Assembly: GCF_049306965.1 (NCBI RefSeq)
Contig: NC_133186.1
Span: 30,661,001 to 30,725,000 of the forward strand
Length of the DNA stretch: 64,000 nt
Direction: 5' to 3'
Source of the DNA: Danio rerio
Taxonomy: Eukaryota > Chordata > Actinopteri > Cypriniformes > Danionidae
Numbering within the stretch: position 1 is the first letter of the stretch; each line of letters starts with the position of its first letter. The notes beneath the pieces are model-generated. The model was not told where the DNA came from. It saw only the letters and a list, made by a program, of their open reading frames with translations, and searched no databases. Shown in pieces: positions 11,851 to 41,771 of the stretch. A program made the translations under genes and the position numbers.

Positions 11851-13081
11851 TCAGTGAATGATCGCAGTAATAAAATTTGATTTGAACTATCCCTGTAAGC
11901 GTCATATTATGCAACAATTGATCAATCCTTATCTCATTCCAAAACATGTATGCACAAAAGAGGATATTGGGAATATTGTATCTTTCTGTGGGATTTTGTC
12001 ATTATAAGGACAAAATGCATTTATTTAATTATTTATTAGTTTAAACTTTGTAGAATATACAGGTCTAAAACAACATGAGATCATGTCAATGATCACAGAA
12101 CTTCCTATGCTTCAGTCTCTTCAACTAATTCCCAAATTGCACATGCCATTCCATCAAACGTGGGCACATGCAGAGATCAATGTGAAGCCTTTGTCACTAT
12201 TGTAATCTGGATATCAGAGGTGTAGGCCCTTGCAGCTAGATGAAAGCCTGGGTGTAACAAACAGCCCTGCCGTAAAGGCGAGGTGATCTGGCACGGCTGC
12301 GCAGCCCTTATGTAATTTCTCGCCTGACTGTGATGTTCGTGGTTTCTTGTTGTTCCTGCTTTGATCTACCACAGTGATAACAGTGTTCCAGAAACGACGC
12401 TAATGAAAAAAAGATATAGCGGGAGTGGAAGTTCACTACGGCTCACAGACTGAGAGAGAGATGCTGGCTGATAAGAGCACTGCTCTTCTGTATGCTTCAT
12501 CTATAGAGGAAACGTTAGAGCTGTGTGTGCTCTGATAGAACCAGGTGTATTGTCTGATATGGAGACATGTAACCGTTCATTCACTCCTATGACCAAACAT
12601 GTCAGGGTTTAGGTTAGGCATATTCACCTCGAAGAGACAGTTTGCTCAGAAATGAAATGTCTGTCACCTGTTTTACCACCATGTTGTTCATGACCTGTTT
12701 GCCTTTATTTCTTAGATGACTGACAATTACTTGCTGCTATCCCTGCAATTCCAATAAACGAGAGCTGAGGCTTTTAAAGGTCACCCAAAAATGAAAATTA
12801 CCTCATCATTTACACACGGTTGTAAACCTTTACGAGTTTGTTTCTTCTGCTGAACACAAAAGGAGATATTTTAAAGAATGTTGGTTTTTAGTCTGAGAAT
12901 ATGGTGTTAAATACTGGCCTTCCTCAAGGATATGTTTTATCGCCAGTTTTACTTTTTATTTATATAAGTGAAGTTTATTTTTAAACTAATTTCAAGAGGA
13001 TCACATGCTTACGATTGCTTGCTTTATGATTCACCAATCAGATGATTCCTAAGCCACTATAAATACCCTAAGTTCCATATA
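11851..13081. other. Intergenic; unique stretch 12130-12560 and a repeat fragment
   Basis: 12130-12560 is unique and moderately GC-rich. 12776-12895 is a fragment of a common repeat (CACCCAAAAATGAAAATTAC, CTGAACACAAAAGGAGATAT). No gene. Confidence 0.35.
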
Positions 13082-13702
13082 AGGGCGTACTCACACTATG
13101 TACAGTCGCCTTGAAGCAGAACAAAACTTGCTTGTCACCCCTTCCGTCTTCCTTGATGGCCCGCACTCACATTACATTCGGGCCTGGGCACGCTTACGTG
13201 ATCGATGATGCGCTGTTTAGCAAAATGGAGATTTCTTTTGTTATATTGCTTAAGTCGTTTGATATGCGGTGACACTTAGTTAAATATTTCACCGATCATA
13301 TCAGCCACTTTTGACGCTCATAAACAATCATAAAGTCCTTGTGCTGAAGGAATTAGGAGGTTTGCTAATGGCGCAGCTGTCGTGCAGTGAGGGGTTTGAG
13401 TCTTTAATAAACTACAACAGTTTGCGTTCATTGAACAGTAAGAATGGTTCATAAATCCAGATGAAACAGTCCCTTAAAAGTCATGTCTCGCTTTCAGTTT
13501 CGGGCTCTGCCACGCTTTGCACTCACACACAAACGTATCATGTCAAAGCCCAAGTGAACCGTGCTCTGACACACCTCTTCCAACTGGGCCAGGGCCGGTC
13601 ATGTGAACCGTGCCTGAGGCCAATACAGAGCACTGATACTTCTCAAACGATCCGGGAAACGGGCCTGGGCACAGTTTGGATAGCATAGTGTGAGAACGCC
13701 CT
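13082..13702. mobile_element. Non-autonomous DNA element with AGGGCGTACTCACACTATG ends
   Basis: Left AGGGCGTACTCACACTATG and right CATAGTGTGAGAACGCCCT are inverted repeats bounding about 620 bp. No intact transposase. Confidence 0.65.
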
Positions 13703-14396
13703 AACAGCCTCCTTTGTTTTGAAGAATCACCTTGCAAATGGGAGGGAGCCCTGGGCTCGAGGATCTTATGAGCTCGGGGCTCTCTCCTGGGTGTGCATGC
13801 CAAACAAGCTTTATAATCAATCATCAGCAAAGTGTGAACTCTTGAAATGAAATAACTTGTGACAATAAAAATCTGACACTTATCAAGTATGCAATGATAA
13901 GGCATTGGTGAGATGTGTAAAGAATACTCAGTTATTTGACAATTATCTAAATATTGTCAATTATATCACAAGTCGGACAACAGAGAATTCCTTGCAGCTT
14001 AACATTAGTAAGACACAAGAGATGTGTTGTGAGACAAACAAAATGTGAACATTTAGTGACTCTTTGCTAATCAATGGGGAGGAAGTTGAAAAGGTGAGTG
14101 TTTTTTAATAAACACTCAGAGAAGGATTTTAAAAAAGGTTTAGCAGCAGTTGAGTTTGTTGAGAAAACGAAGAAGTTTTGATATTGAGAAGGACATTTTA
14201 ATCACTTTTAAGGTTAGTAAATGTATTGAGTAAAATAAATGGTGAGAGGCAAACACCTCTCACTGATTTATTTATAGGAGCGACAAAAAGAAAAACCTCC
14301 ATTATTGTTGAACACTCTTCCCATTCTTTACATGGTTATGTTACTTCCATCAGGTAGGTGGTATAAAGTCCCTATGAAGTACAAGAAGACATTTGA
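13703..14396. other. Intergenic, no feature recognised
   Basis: Unique-looking AT-rich sequence without gene signals. Confidence 0.35.
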
Positions 14397-14634
14397 TAAC
14401 ACTTTATTTTGATGGTCCATTTGAGCATTAGTAGACTGTCTACTTAATGTTGATACTGCTCCTTCAACAGACATTTAACTGACTATAAGAAACTTTGCAA
14501 GCACGCCACCTTACATTAACCCTAACCTCAACCTAACAATCTACTTATAATCTAATGAGATTTAGTTGGCATGTAAATGCAATGTAACTTAAATACAACA
14601 AACAGATCATCAAAATAAAGTGACCAGACATTTA
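14397..14634. mobile_element. Short palindromic element (ACACTTTATTTTGATGGTCC)
   Basis: Left ACACTTTATTTTGATGGTCC is mirrored at the right by GATCATCAAAATAAAGTGAC. About 240 bp, non-coding. Confidence 0.6.
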
Positions 14635-16247
14635 TTGCCACTGCCATTGCTTCTTTAAATATATTTTTTTAATAATTCTGTAAGTGTATTTATGTTTTTT
14701 GTTGTTGTTGTGTATGAGCCTATGTCCAAAGACAATTTATTAACACTTGTGGGATTTGAATAGCATTTTAGCATACTTTAGAAGTCAATGGATGCCAGTT
14801 TACCAGCATTCTTCAAAATATCTCCTTGTGTGTTCAACAGAAGAAAGAAACACATAAAGGTATAAGACCACATAAGGCATAGTAAACGGTAAGGTCATAA
14901 AAATTTTGGGGGGTGTATAATCTCTTTAAGCTTCAAGAAACAAAGTTCATGCAGATGCCTATAATGTTTAAATATTCTATATTTTCACATAACCTGATTG
15001 TTGAGCCTTTGTGATATACTGTATACATTTATGATAGAATTTACCAAATATCTACTAAACGATGCAAGCTGGGCTAGACATGCTCTTTCACAGTTCTTTG
15101 TATTCCATAAGCATATGATTTGTAGGGTCACATCTTTGTGATACTATGTCTTTTTTATTTATTTTTTTGGTTTGTTTAGATGTCTTTGATCTGTGTTGTG
15201 TTCATATTTCAAAATACCCACACCAGAATTAGTTTTAAAATGGACCCAGGCTCATCTTTTCAGCAGTTTCTGTCTGCTTGTTAGGTGTGCACCAGGGTTC
15301 ATATTGCAGTATTCAAAGTTATTTAAGTAAACAGATTAATCGCACCAGAGCGGTTTAATCAAACCAAACCTGCCCCATGTGAACACCTTAAATCCTCTGA
15401 ACTGTTTGTGTGAGAAAGGCAAAAGCATTGACCATCAATCCAAGTCTTTACACCCATTTTCTTGGTATGTTTAGGTATATTTAAGTCAATGGGTAGATCC
15501 AGTTTAAAAAGTAGTCAATAATTTGTTTACATTTCATCCTTATTTATTAGTTTAGAGTTAGCAACTGTTCACTGGAGAGAAAAATTATTATGCACTCTCT
15601 GAAAAAAAGGTACAAGGGCTGTCACTGGGATGGTACCTTTTCAACAGAGACACATTTACTTAAAAGGGTCAATATTGGCACAATACAACACAACAGACTT
15701 TCATAGCTATTTTATGATTTTGCTAATTATTAACCAAGATAAACATCATGCCTAAATTCTGAAAGTTTTTTTTTTTTTTTTACAAAATAAACTATTAGCT
15801 AGTCAAAGACTATTAAACAGTCAAGTTTGGTGTATTTGATGAATTCATTTCAAACATTGAGCTGCTTTCTGTCTTGAAAATATCTGTGACTTTCAGAGAA
15901 CTTGCTGTTAGCACTCTCACTGTGACCTTTAGCCTCACGCCTCAGTTGCTCATAATTCTCAGCAGACAGAGCAACTGAGGCATGGAGTTTAGCTCCTTGC
16001 TGGGGGTCAGCAAAGTCTCATTTAGTCAGATCAGCTGCTAAATGATGGATGAACTGCATAAAGGACTAGCCACAGTGCGAATCAGGAGCGCAGCAACACT
16101 ACAGGATCATGCTCAAACTTATTTACAGTGAATTCCATGCACTGCAGGCATAAGGAATGTCATCAAGTGATCTAATAGGATTAACTATAATCGTCAAATA
16201 CACTTAGCACATTAGTTATACTACATAAAACTATTTTAAAACAACAT
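14635..16247. other. Intergenic with repeat fragments
   Basis: 14808-14935 and 15240-15470 look like fragments of common repeats. 15870-16130 is unique (CACTCTCACTGTGACCTTTA). No gene. Confidence 0.35.
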
Positions 16248-16929
16248 AGGCTTATTCTGAATATGCCTATGTGCATTAATGGAGATTGCGAATTATGTTG
16301 CTAGAGGTACATATGGCTGCATTTCTTCTTTAAAACGAACACTTGATGGCTTACCTCCATATGGACGGCTTTTCCACTGTTACCCATTTGTTCAATGGCT
16401 TGCTGCATATGTCAGCGGACTTGGGACGTGAAAGTGGAGTTGACTGCTACAACGGGGTTTGAGTCTGGCGAAGAACGGTTCCAACAATAAAACAAAAATA
16501 AAATAAACACCTAAATAACAAGGTGAGAATGTAGTAAAATCTGAAAACATGGTAGAAATCAGGGAGCTTTTCTTTTTCAATATTGTTTTTGAAAACACTG
16601 TCAGTTGGGTTTAGGGAAGGAGGAAAATCAGTCAATCAGTGCTTTTGAAAACATTATCGATTGGATTTAGGGAAGGAGGAGAGTGGGTTAGTCGATCGGT
16701 CAGTCAGTTAGTCGTTCAGTTGACAGCGGCCTCTGGTGGATTTATGCAAGATGGGCAGGCACGACTGGTTCTTGCAAGAGAAATTTGAGGTCTGAAAAAG
16801 TGCACATAGCAACCTTTGAAGGAGTCACGAAAACAAAAGCTGCAAAAAAACAAAAAACAAACACATCTCCAGGCATATGTTTACCATCCTCCAGAAATGT
16901 ATTTAGGGATATGTATTCAGAATGAGCCT
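16248..16929. mobile_element. Non-autonomous inverted-repeat element with internal duplication
   Basis: Left AGGCTTATTCTGAATATGCC pairs with right ATGTATTCAGAATGAGCCT. Inside, a roughly 55-bp unit (TTTTGAAAACACTGTCAGTT, GGTTTAGGGAAGGAGGA) occurs twice in tandem at about 16585-16690. Confidence 0.6.
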
Positions 16930-17094
16930 GGGTTATTTTGAAAACATCTATAAAACTTGTATACTAATATATTTAGGGTTTGCGTGATGTTGATGTACTT
17001 TCTACTAAGGTTGCATCCAAAATCACCTACTCAGTAGGTACTGCATTTGAATTTAAATGTACTACTTGACAGTTATAAAAGTACGTTTTATACA

Positions 17095-18390
17095 GCAGCG
17101 GTTCCAAACAGAGGGGTCCCGGCACAAAAGGGGGCCTCAGCAAGCTCTGTAGGGGGTCTTGTCATATTTCTTGTACATTTTTTTTAGCAGTGGACAATTA
17201 GGAGAACGATCATGTTGCCTTAATTTCACTGTTCATTTTATCCCCATTATTAATAGTAATGACATAAGCATACTGGACACAGGTGAGGAAGCTTCAAACA
17301 TTTTGAGTCAAATACAAAGATAGTTACCTGAACTATGGTTTTATTCCGAGTCCCTGACCCAGCCACAGTGCTTTATCTGTGCCAAAGTTCTTGCTAACGA
17401 ATGCATGGGGCAGTCTAAGTTAATAAGACATTTGCAGATGGCAGAAAGAGATAGGTCTTTAATCTAGTTTTAAACTGCGAGTGTGTGTCTGAGCCTCGGA
17501 CATTATCAGGAAGGCTATTCCAGAGTTTAGGAGCCATAAATGAGAAGGCTTGACCCCCTTTAATTCACTTTGCTATTCCAGGTTCTACCAAAAGCCCTGA
17601 GTTTTTAGATCTCAAAGAGACAGGAGGTTGGTTAGGGCCTGTTTCTAGACACCTGTAAAATTTAAGCGATTTGTGAGGATATTGTGGTCAATGGTGTCAA
17701 ATGCGGCACTAAGATTGAATTAAACTAATAGCGAGATACACTCTTGGTCAGCAGCTAAGAGTTGGCTATTTTCACTAATGTGGTTTCTGTACTGTGATGA
17801 GGCCTGAAACCTGACTGAAACAATTCAAAAACATTGTTTACCTGCAGAAATTGGGCAGAAATAATTTTTTTCTAGTATTTTAGACATAAATGGAAGATTT
17901 GAAAAAGGCCTATAATAGCTAGGTCCAGTTGTGGTTTCTTAATAATAGGCTTAATAACAGCCAGCTTGTAAGGTTTTGGAACATGGCCTAAAGATAAAGA
18001 AGAGTTGAGAACGTTAAGAAGAGGTTCTCCTATAACAGGTAACAATTCCAACACACACATAGCTGGTTTAGAAATATTTATAATTTTATCTAGCTCTTCC
18101 TGTTCTATTATATTAAATTATAATAGCCTATATTATTTTTTTCTCTTATACAGCAGTGTGAAAACTGATATTTTTGTTATTGAATTTCAAATAGGGACAA
18201 TTTATAGGTCAAAGTTTTCAGTTTTCAATTACAAATGGCCTACTGCTTTTATATTTTAAAGTAGGTTTACATTTGTGCATAAACATATCTAGATATAGTA
18301 ATTAACTTACAGTTTGTCTGAAAACAACATTTTTTTGTCATCTATACTGCAAACAATGTGGAGGGAGCCTTACAATATTTTCCATTCATG
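17095..18390 (+). mobile_element. hAT-like element copy, broken and interrupted by a LINE
   Basis: Starts CAGCGGTTCCAAACAG; shares both flanks with the copy at 6239-7366. Around 17330-17440 the plus strand resembles a BED/hAT zinc-finger region (the block SQSLTQPQC-like, here degraded, and ANECMG). It is split at about 17440-18060 by an L2 fragment. No intact frame. Confidence 0.55.
17440..18060 (-). mobile_element. L2-type LINE reverse transcriptase fragment
   Basis: Minus-strand translation shows reverse transcriptase blocks typical of fish L2: SLSLGHVPKPYKLAVIKPII, then about FQSGFRPHHSTET, FDTIDHNIL, and near the end LKTYLF. Stops and frameshifts occur and the part between the FDTIDHNIL region and the C-terminus is deleted. 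Confidence 0.75.
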
Positions 18391-18590
18391 AATTCGCATT
18401 CATGAATTCTCTCGCTGTCCGTCATGGGATAGCATAGCACCCATCAGATCCACACTTCAGAATCTCATCCCCTATACTTCACACATGGTTTTTCAAATTC
18501 TATGAATTCTGACCCTACTACTTGGCTCGTATACTGTTTTTGGCATACTGTATAGATGGATGAGATTTCGGACACCGCTTGAATTTTTCT

Positions 18591-19957
18591 TTTTTGCAAG
18601 TGTAAGAGGGGTGTGATTAAGAACATTGTGGCTGAAGTCGTCAAACTGACGTCAACAAAAGGAATTTAGATTTTTTTCAGTAGATTAACTTGCACAGATT
18701 AATTGTTCATCTGGCATTTTTTAATTCACATGGTCTTTAAAATGTTGAAAGTTTTAAAAGGTTTCAGTTTGCCTTCATGATTTGTGTGGTTTTCCCTTAT
18801 TCCATCAACCATGACATTCCCATTTTAAACCACATTTTTAGGATTTCTGTGGCTTTTAGAATTTCCTCACAAGCCTTTTTGATCCCCGAGCCAGGAAATA
18901 TGGATTCAAAGAAGAAAAAAATGGGATTATAGACTAATATGGAAAACAGATTCGGCAGAATAAAGTATCGCCATCATAAATGCATAACCGCAAACCTGCA
19001 ACATTAAGATTCCCACTGGTGAATCCGCAGGGATTGAGGAGATCGGAGACATCATGAAGCGTGTACAAAAGCTCTGAAGTGAATTATTGGCATTATTACT
19101 CTCACTGTGATGGTTTATGCGGCTTCTCCACATATGAGGAGTAATTAATAAGTAATGCGTTTTGTGAAGTATGCCTTGTCTGTGTTTGGGAATAATAAAT
19201 CCAACTGCGGGTGGGTGAAAAAGTCATTTTCTATTGTGTTGCTTTGTTTTTCTGTTCCACATATGCCTTTTCCAGCTCACAGGGACTCTGATCAAAGTCT
19301 GATCACTGAGGATGGATTGCAAACATGGTTTAATGATTTCAAGCAGGCTTTGTTGAGTATGAATAGTCATAACTGTCTATAATTTTTGTTGTGGTGTGAT
19401 TTACCTTGTATTTTAGTATCCTTGTTCTCTCGCTCCGTTCCCAAATTTCATGACCCACTGTTGACTCTTGCAGTATTTCAAAAGGTTCACTTTGGAGCAA
19501 TGAAAACTAGTCGCCACAAGAGACTCCTATTTTTTCCTCGTATAGAGCTTGCTCTAATTTATTTTCTACTCAAAATCAGGATATGTGGCGTAGTTGTAAT
19601 TGCAGAGGAAGGTGCTTGTGGTTCACTGTGATTCATAAGAATGCTCATGTGGTTTATCTGGCAACCAGAGGTCAGACAGATCCCACATATTTATTTGTTT
19701 TTCATTGTTACGACTTGCACAGAGAGTTGAACTTGGGTTTTGAGCTTCAGATATGGGTTCATGTGCTGTCTTGCTCAAGTATGTATTGATGCTTGCACAG
19801 TACTTAACATGTTAAGAGAAGAGCTGCCAATCAAAGTGTTATTTTAGCTTTCTTTATATTCGGAATTAACTCGCGTACACACACACACGCACACATTTTC
19901 CTTTTTTTATTTTAATTTTATGTGCTTTTGCCTTTTTTATATTGAAATAAGTGCTTA
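18591..19957. other. Intergenic, largely unique
   Basis: 18830-19200 is unique and looks constrained (GGCATTATTACTCTCACTGT, CACATATGAGGAGTAATTAA) but has no exon structure. Nothing else recognised. Confidence 0.3.
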
Positions 19958-20186
19958 TTCATTCATTCATTCATTCATTTATTCATTCATTCATTTATAC
20001 ATTCATTCCTTCATTCATTTTCTTTTTGGCTTGGTCCCTTTATTTATAAAATGTCACCATGGTTGAATGAACCGCCAACTTATCCAGCACATATTTAACG
20101 CATTGGATGTCCTTCCAGCTGCAACCCATCACTGGAAAACATCCATACACACTCATTTACACTCACACACTATGAACAATTTTAGC
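19958..20186 (-). mobile_element. DANA-type SINE, head lost at a (TA)n array
   Basis: Tail, TGAATGAACCGCCAACTTAT and the ATCCATACACACTCATTTAC block are present. The sequence then passes into (TA)n and the tRNA-like head is missing. Confidence 0.75.
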
Positions 20187-20195
20187 TATATATAT

Positions 20196-20278
<83 letters not shown>
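20187..20278. repeat. (TA)n microsatellite
   Basis: About 90 bp of almost pure TA with one AA interruption. Confidence 0.95.
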
Positions 20279-20283
<5 letters not shown>

Positions 20284-21325
20284 TAAGGGTGTGATGATAC
20301 GCGTATTCTTATTGAACCGTTCGGTACGCATTACAAACCGAACGATTCAGACAACCCAAATGACGTTACAGGCAACGTGCTGCCTTCCCCGCCCACTTCC
20401 AAACACTACTCCAGTCAGGCACACTAGCTCGCAAAATGGCTAGTAACGTTAATGTAATCCTCCTATAACCAACAGCGGGTCTGGCGCTTGGGAGCACTTT
20501 GGTTTCCCTGTAAGTTATGAGGGTGATTGCAAGAGAGTGGTGGAAAAAAACATCTGCTATGACAGTAAGTTATTTTAGTGGTAAGATTTGGGCATGTCAA
20601 CTTATTTACACTGACATCACGGAATCAGTAACTGGAATTAGACGAAAACTGGAAACATGCGCACTACGCACGTATCTCCGCACCATTCAGACAGGCAATT
20701 CCCACAGATTCGAACAGAGCAAAACAAATCACCAAGGCAATCGGTACATTTATAGCTGTGGATATGACCTTAATCGGTAGCAGAAATGTAGGGTTTTAGG
20801 GAAATGTTAAATGTAATAGAGCCCCGTTACATTATTCCTTCATAAGCCCATTTCAGTCAGATAATTCCTGCTTTCAAATCCACTAAAATGGCAAATACAG
20901 TCAAATCAAGCAGATATGTACTGTCTGAAGAAAAGGTGGACACTCATCTTCCTAAAAATAAAAAAATACTTAAAAATTGATTGAAACTGAGTTCCATAAA
21001 AAACTAAATTGTTTTTTCTTTTTGTTTGTTTAACTACTACAATATTACATACATGTTTTATAAGCAGCTTTTGAGTAAAAAGAAGGATTTGTTTAATTAG
21101 CTGCTAAGCAGAAACCCCAGCTCTATCACTGTTTAAAGTAAAAGAAAAAAAAAACAAGATCACACTTTTATGATGTTAGTTTTAACACATTTACAAAAAT
21201 TTAAATCAGAGAAATCCTCTGGCTTTTCTCTCTTTCTTTTTTTTTTAGCTGTATCGAAAACATACTAAACCGTGACACCGTGTCATATCGAACCGAACCG
21301 TGATTTTTGTGAATCGTTAACTCCA
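20284..21325. mobile_element. Degenerate hAT-like element (GGTGTGATGATACG ends)
   Basis: Left GGGTGTGATGATACGCGTAT with GAACCGTTCGGTACG, right ACCGTGACACCGTGTCATAT with CGAACCGAACCGTGA. These ends resemble a widespread fish hAT family. No transposase frame. Confidence 0.45.
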
Positions 21326-21645
21326 AATCTAATATAAACTAACAGAAATAAGACAAATAAATCATATTTACACTTCATATATGTATCATATTTATACTCC
21401 AGTACAAGTAGAAATATGAAATGGGAAATACTGTAAAAATGTCCTTGCTCTGTTATCAATCAACAAGATATTTTAAAAAAAAGAACAGAAATTTCATGAG
21501 TGGTAATCATTTTGTCATATGTATTAACCATATATATATTGTTGGATATAAAGTTTTACACGCACACACACAGATATTATAAACTTATTTAAACATATAA
21601 TAAAAATGTATGTTGTTTTAATCACTGTATATTACATTCAAAGTA

Positions 21646-21676
<31 letters not shown>

Positions 21677-23027
21677 TGTAAAGCACATTTTTTGAATAAC
21701 AACTGGGATGGAGCTGTGGTTAAATATTTCCAGCTTTCCATAAAATAAATCACAGGAAAGCCTGGATTCCCCTGCTCTCCCTGTATAACTTTGTTCTCAG
21801 AACAAAGTTCTCACTTTTGAAAGCAATCGGGCCAAAACGTCACTTTAAAAGAGGTTAAAGAAGGTTTTTAGTAACTTGAGCCCCGATCTTGAAAAGTAAA
21901 CTGAGCTCACATCTTTGTTGTATCTTTTAAGTCCAGACCAAAAAATATGATGTAAAGCAGATCTGACTGATTCAATTTAGTGAATGTTTGTGATGGGAGA
22001 GCAAGTCTGCCCACGTGCTAGAGCTCCAGGGCAGCTCTGTTGTGTTGGTGAGGTGCTGATGAGGCATTTTACTGCTGTTGACCTCGTGATACAGTCCAAA
22101 TACAGCTTTACTCTGTTAGCCTAGAATTTGCTGATTGTAAGGGTGTTTTCACACTTGGTTCAATCGTTGGGTCTGAAGGTAAACTCCAGTTTTATCTGGG
22201 ATTAAGATACGTTTTAGTCGATCAGATCACGAGAAGACGTTGTAGACACATTTCTGTCTTCAATTTGAGGTTTTCTATGTCTTATAACTCTTCTTTTAAC
22301 CCCTTTTCTAGTGGGCAAGTGTGTGTATGTATAGGCTTTGTCTAATCTTTCAGTCAATGTTGTGATATTAGTTTGTACAATTCAAACATACTCTACATTT
22401 GGAAACAAATTCTGTACATTTTAGTGTACAGTAAAACTGTAGTGCAAGTAAAAATATGCAACTTATCTTTTCCTTCTTCTATTGAGTTTGTAATACAGCT
22501 ATCACATTTTAACGTGTGAATATATTGAATAAAGTAATTCAGACATTTTCCAAAAAAAAAACGGAAAAAAAAAAAACAGTATATTAGTGATTTTTTTTTA
22601 CATGAAATCAAACTTTCACATTTACTAAAATCTAATTTGTAGTCCAATAGTATTTTTTTCTGTAAAAAACAGTCTTTGTTTTTAACTTTAGACAAAATTA
22701 ATTTCTGGATGAATTTATTTTTAACCGAAAATTTAATTAAGGTTTATGTAAAAATTTCACCATCAAACTAAACTTAAAATTATAGACAACAAATGTGAAA
22801 TCCCATGCGACTAGTGCACTTCAACAAAGTTTTCATGAATTGTACCCCAGACCATCCTTTTTAGACAGAATGGGACGTTTTTAAAAAGATCTTGTTTTAG
22901 TTTGGAAAATGGTATTCCATTTTAAGTGTAGATGGACTGAAATGCAAATATATATATATAAAAAATAAATAAATAAATAAAAAATGAGTCATGGCTATCC
23001 ACAATCACACTCTGGACTATTATACAT
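21326..23027. other. Intergenic, unique DNA with a perfect palindrome
   Basis: AT-rich; T-run at 21651-21678. 21700-22110 is unique and contains a 23-nt perfect palindrome at 21787-21809. 22140-22220 looks like one end of an inverted-repeat element. No gene. Confidence 0.35.
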
Positions 23028-23660
23028 TAGCTACGTTTCCATCCACCATTTTGGATATGCGCATAAAAGAAATCAGTTGATGGAAATGCCAAAATGCGCA
23101 TACGTTTTGAAAATGTGCATAACTGAGTAGATGAGTAGAATAAACTTTTTATTCAATAAGAAAAGATGCTCTTAAACTGTGATTCAAACGTACAAATTCC
23201 AGTACGTGCATTAAAAAAGGTCATGTGATTTTGTTATAAGAGATCATGTGATGATAAATATGTGTGTGAATAAACAAACCAGCAGGGTGATCACATTGTA
23301 AAAACATCTGAAATGTTGTTTTCGTCATTCTAAAATGCCTTACCTGTTTAAATATTTGTGTTATTATATTATTAATTACCTCCAGAACTGAGCTCCGCGT
23401 CTCACACCTCAACATCACCATGCGTTCACTGCGTGTCAGGAGTGTCTTCTGAGGCGCAAGTCATTTATTAAATAAAGATTCACGCAGCTTCTCTTACTGC
23501 AGCAAATTCTATCTTTACTGTTGATATTTGGTGCCAGTTAATCAGGACGTGACAATTTTGTTCTCTTTAACTCATTGGATGGAAACGCTGCTTTGCTTGC
23601 ATGTCTTATATGCGATATTCCAGTTTGAGCAGAAAGTTAATTGGCATTTTTGGATGAAAA
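23028..23660. mobile_element. Remnant of a TACGTTTCCATCCA-type DNA element
   Basis: Left end TAGCTACGTTTCCATCCACC and repeated GGATATGCGCATAAAAG, ATGCGCATACGTTTTG motifs; near 23575 GGATGGAAACGC is the inverse of the left end. Confidence 0.45.
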
Positions 23661-23742
23661 CATTGTTCCCTGATTTGTCAAGCCCATCATATTTGACCAT
23701 TAAGCAACTGGTAGACAGCAAGTACATGCAGACAACCTATGC

Positions 23743-23934
23743 CAGAAGTGTCCAACCCTATTCCTGGAGATCTACCTTCAGGCATGTATTAGTTGCAACC
23801 CATAACAAACACACCTGCCTGTAATTATCAAGAACTGTTCAGGTCCTAATTAATTGTTTCAGGTGTGTTTGATCAGGTCTGGGGCTGAACTCTGCAGGAA
23901 GGTAGATCTCCAGGAACAAGGTTGAGCACCCCTG
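23743..23934. mobile_element. 192-bp palindromic hAT-like element
   Basis: CAGAAGTGTCCAACC at the left and GGTTGAGCACCCCTG at the right, with ATTCCTGGAGATCTACCTTC mirrored by AAGGTAGATCTCCAGGAAC. Flanking 8-mers ACCTATGC and ATCTATGC match at 7 of 8 positions, a hAT-type duplication. Confidence 0.75.
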
Positions 23935-24261
23935 ATCTATGCGGATGCTCAGTGAGCATGAATGGTCATGTAGAGTGTCATGCATTTTAAGCTGTTTGTT
24001 GGATGGAAAAAGTTTTTTAGGAACACATCAAAAACTGGATAAGGAGTATTTTCATTCTAAAACACATTTCCAAACAATTTTTTTTTTTTTTTGCGGGTCG
24101 AAGATGCCAGGGCAGTGTGAAAGGCAAGTGTAACAGCAACAAAATATGCCTTTAAATTAAAAACTCAGTGTAAATGGCATCTAAAACCAAAGTGTTAGGC
24201 TGAAATCCCCCTAAAGACATCCAAATGAAAGGTGTTTTCCTTTAAAACTCTTTTTTTCTTT

Positions 24262-24572
24262 TTTATTCAGATGCAGAATTTACAGTGACAGTAGTTAAAA
24301 GGTGATTGTTAAAAAACATTAAAGTACACATACAGTACAGCACAGCGATCAACTGAGGCTTCTTTTTTTCTTCCATTCTGTGTTTGTCCAACAACGCAAC
24401 ACAAAGGTCAGTGCTGACCTGCAAACAGTCCTGGAAATGCGTTCTGGCTCTCTGTCTTTTTTTCTTCTAACTCAATGCTCGTGAAAGAACAACTCCACAG
24501 CCTTTGTTTAATAAAAAACAGTTTGTTTAAAATTATGTAACACTTGAAACTCCTGTGTTATTCCTAAATCTC
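24262..24572 (-). other. dhrs3: Probable dhrs3 3' untranslated region with AATAAA signal
   Basis: The stretch after the stop codon has no further exon. The first canonical AATAAA read on the minus strand lies at 24267-24262, about 305 nt past the stop, and would end a short 3' UTR. The poly(A) site itself is inferred. Confidence 0.45.

Positions 24573-41771
<17,199 letters not shown>

Larger units (their letters stand above)
17010..18590. mobile_element. Short inverted-repeat element split by a hAT-like copy
   Basis: Left part 17010-17094 begins GGTTGCATCCAAAATC; right part about 18400-18590 ends GAGATTTCGGACACCGCTT. The two halves belong to one small element type and are separated by the hAT-like copy at 17095-18390. 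Confidence 0.45.

Noticed and set aside
11525-11947. 140-codon minus-strand open frame
   Set aside because: Translation of a DANA-type SINE and the adjacent L2 tail.
13543-13905. 120-codon minus-strand open frame
   Set aside because: Runs through the end of the inverted-repeat element at 13082-13702; no transposase motif.
21787-21809. The palindrome considered as a glucocorticoid response element
   Set aside because: Half-sites TGTTCT and AGAACA are in the reverse arrangement with a 1-nt gap, not the AGAACA-N3-TGTTCT order.
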